Shown here: one piece after another, positions 6,996 through 7,793 of the stretch
Layout of the letters: each line of letters begins with the position of its first letter
Numbering within the stretch: the first letter of the stretch is position 1
From: CAYURR01 sp964446745
Lineage (GTDB): Bacteria; Bacillota; Clostridia; Lachnospirales; WQUN01
Direction: 5' to 3'
Assembly (NCBI GenBank): GCA_964446745.1
Contig: CAYURR010000141.1
Span: 1 to 7,793, forward strand
Length of the DNA stretch: 7,793 bases
Notes under the pieces: generated by a model
Seen by the model: the letters and a program-made list of their open reading frames with translations, nothing else
Told to the model about the DNA's origin: nothing
Database searches by the model: none
Program-made: the position numbers and the translations under genes

Positions 6996-7597
6996 GTGAG
7001 AATTCAAAGCTTTCGGGGGTAAGGATAGGATTATGCGTGACAGGGTCCTTCTGCACGCTGAGCTCTTTCATCCCATATATACAAAACATCATCCAAGGCG
7101 GCGCTGAGGTCACCGCAATCTTTTCCGAGAGGGTGCAAAAAACAGACACACGCTTTAGCACAGCCTGGGAAAACCGCGTGAACTTCGAGGAAATGACGGG
7201 CAAGAAGATCATCACAAGCATAGAGGAGGCCGAGCCCATAGGCCCCAAAGGGTACTTTGACATCCTCGCGGTAGCCCCCTGCACCGGAAACACGCTCGCT
7301 CGGATTTCTTACGGCCTCACGGACGGTGCAGTCACGATGGCCGTAAAGTCACATTTGCGCATAGGCCGTCCTCTCGTGATCGGGCTATCGACCAACGATG
7401 CGCTCGCCGCCAACGCAAAGAACCTCGGGCTGTTGTTGAACACACGCAATGTATACTTTGTACCGCTGTATCAGGACGATCCGGTTGCGAAGGAACGCTC
7501 GCTGACCTTCGATTTCAAAAAGTTTGAGGAGACCCTCGTATCCGCACTCGAGGGCCGACAGCTGCAGCCAATCCTTGCAGCATCCGCCGGTGCCTAA
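6992..7597 (+). CDS. dpaB: Dipicolinate synthase subunit B
   Basis: A 201-aa flavoprotein-fold subunit, the partner of DpaA in dipicolinate synthase. Diagnostic segments match Bacillus SpoVFB as I recall it: RIGLCVTGSFCT (11-22), GAEVTAIFSERV (37-48), T51/T53-R54-F55, EPIGPK (81-86), VAPCTGNTLARISYGLTD (94-111), RPLVIGLSTNDAL (126-138), NVYFVPLYQDDP (153-164) and LQPIL (191-195). TGS and APxTGN are the phosphate- and flavin-contacting loops of the flavoprotein family related to phosphopantothenoylcysteine decarboxylase; whether flavin is bound here cannot be seen. It begins inside the dpaA stop (4-bp overlap), so expression should follow dpaA. The last five codons (ASAGA) and the TAA stop fall in the first unit of a palindromic repeat array, so this C-terminus is not conserved sequence. 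Confidence 0.94.
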   Translation: MSENSKLSGVRIGLCVTGSFCTLSSFIPYIQNIIQGGAEVTAIFSERVQKTDTRFSTAWENRVNFEEMTGKKIITSIEEAEPIGPKGYFDILAVAPCTGNTLARISYGLTDGAVTMAVKSHLRIGRPLVIGLSTNDALAANAKNLGLLLNTRNVYFVPLYQDDPVAKERSLTFDFKKFEETLVSALEGRQLQPILAASAGA

Positions 7598-7666
7598 GGC
7601 ATCCGTGGGTACCTGGCATCCGTGGGTACCTGGCATCCGCTGGTGCCTAAGGCATCCGCTGGTGCC
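7579..7666. repeat. Array of five 16-nt imperfect palindromes over the dpaB 3' end
   Basis: Five units begin at 7579, 7598, 7615, 7632 and 7651. Consensus is GGCATCCGYNGGTRCC. Two types are seen. Type A (units 1, 4, 5) ends GGTGCC; units 1 and 4 are followed by TAA, and unit 5 by TTTGG. Type B (units 2, 3) is GGCATCCGTGGGTACC followed by a single T. Units 2 and 3 are identical, and so are units 4 and 5. Each can fold as GGCATC pairing with GGTGCC (one U-G pair) around a 4-nt loop; type B loses one pair through G to A, and unit 1 loses the outer pair. Unit spacing (19, 17, 17, 19) is not a multiple of three, so this is not a protein repeat. It could be a mobile palindrome, a slippage product or an mRNA 3' stabiliser; function is unknown. 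Confidence 0.85.
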
Positions 7667-7687
7667 TTTGGTTATGGACAATATAAA

Positions 7688-7723
7688 AGGCGCATATCCC
7701 TGTTGCTTTGGGATTATGCGCCT
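7688..7723. terminator. Bidirectional intrinsic terminator after dpaAB
   Basis: AGGCGCATA (7688-7696) pairs perfectly with TATGCGCCT (7715-7723). TCCC (7697-7700) pairs with GGGA (7710-7713) after a single bulged T, giving a 13-bp stem with a 9-nt loop. On the plus strand ATTATTTT (7727-7734) follows as a modest U-tract. On the minus strand the stem is followed by TTTATATT. It therefore likely ends the dpaAB transcript and possibly an incoming leftward transcript. Confidence 0.75.
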
Positions 7724-7754
7724 ACATTATTTTCCACCGATTATTTACGAATCC

Positions 7755-7783
7755 TTCACAGAAGCATTCATCGGTGTTATAAT
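7755..7783 (+). promoter_or_regulatory. Near-consensus sigma-A promoter at the right edge
   Basis: TTCACA (7755-7760, 5 of 6) and TATAAT (7778-7783, 6 of 6) are separated by exactly 17 nt, and TG at 7775-7776 gives an extended -10 (TGTTATAAT). Transcription would start near 7790, so the gene it serves lies beyond the window. It stands after the dpaAB terminator, so the next rightward gene is probably a separate, housekeeping-type unit. Confidence 0.7.
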
Positions 7784-7793
7784 TTGATGTAAT

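Noticed and set aside
7579..7666. CRISPR-like array
   Set aside because: Units are 16 nt with linkers of 1-3 nt. There are no unique spacers of about 30 nt and no cas genes.
7385..7681. Minus-strand open frame of 98 codons through the repeat array
   Set aside because: It is antisense to conserved dpaB sequence. Its GT/GC-rich N-terminus is only the reverse reading of the palindromes.
7524..7787. Plus-strand open frame of 87 codons through the repeat array
   Set aside because: It starts inside dpaB in another frame and runs through the palindromes and the terminator stem. The Pro/Trp/Val-rich product is a by-product of the repeats.

Overview
The window looks like chromosomal DNA of an endospore-forming, low-to-medium GC Firmicute, most likely a member of the Clostridia. 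The evidence is a complete dipicolinate synthase pair (dpaA-dpaB, the spoVFA-spoVFB pair of Bacillus), a DivIVA-domain protein, a DUF445 membrane protein of the type common in Firmicutes, and purine-rich Shine-Dalgarno sites. I see no rRNA, tRNA, insertion sequence, prophage or CRISPR array. Genes fill the window, and no gap between them exceeds about 200 bases.

Layout from left to right. (1) A short DivIVA-domain coiled-coil protein runs leftward (2-487). (2) It diverges from an intracellular GH13 alpha-glycosidase of the neopullulanase/cyclomaltodextrinase type (631-2766, +), across a 143-bp region with a good promoter for the glycosidase. (3) Converging on it, with only 8 bp between stop codons, is a leftward three-gene operon (5944 down to 2775). 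In transcription order it encodes a secreted CapA-family metallophosphatase-like protein, a DUF445 two-anchor membrane protein (1-bp gap), and an AT-rich four-helix membrane protein that appears to be a tandem duplication of a YcxB-like unit (16-bp gap). (4) Diverging from that operon is dpaA-dpaB (6123-7597, +), joined by a 4-bp ATGA overlap. A sporulation-type -10 element (CATAnnnTA) precedes it. (5) The 3' end of dpaB runs into an 88-bp array of five 16-nt imperfect palindromes, followed by a strong bidirectional hairpin terminator and a near-consensus sigma-A promoter for a gene beyond the right edge.

How the genes work together. DpaA and DpaB would make the spore-core chelator dipicolinic acid from the lysine-pathway intermediate dihydrodipicolinate in the mother cell. 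The divergent CapA/DUF445/YcxB-like operon looks like a cell-envelope unit of unknown job. The GH13 enzyme would process maltodextrin or glycogen-type glucans in the cytoplasm. The DivIVA-domain protein is a probable pole, septum or cell-shape factor.

I found no clear new multi-gene system. The most unusual sequence is the palindrome array at the end of dpaB: it has two unit types, each with its own linker, and the dpaB stop codon is itself one of those linkers. The internally duplicated, compositionally distinct YcxB-like gene comes second.
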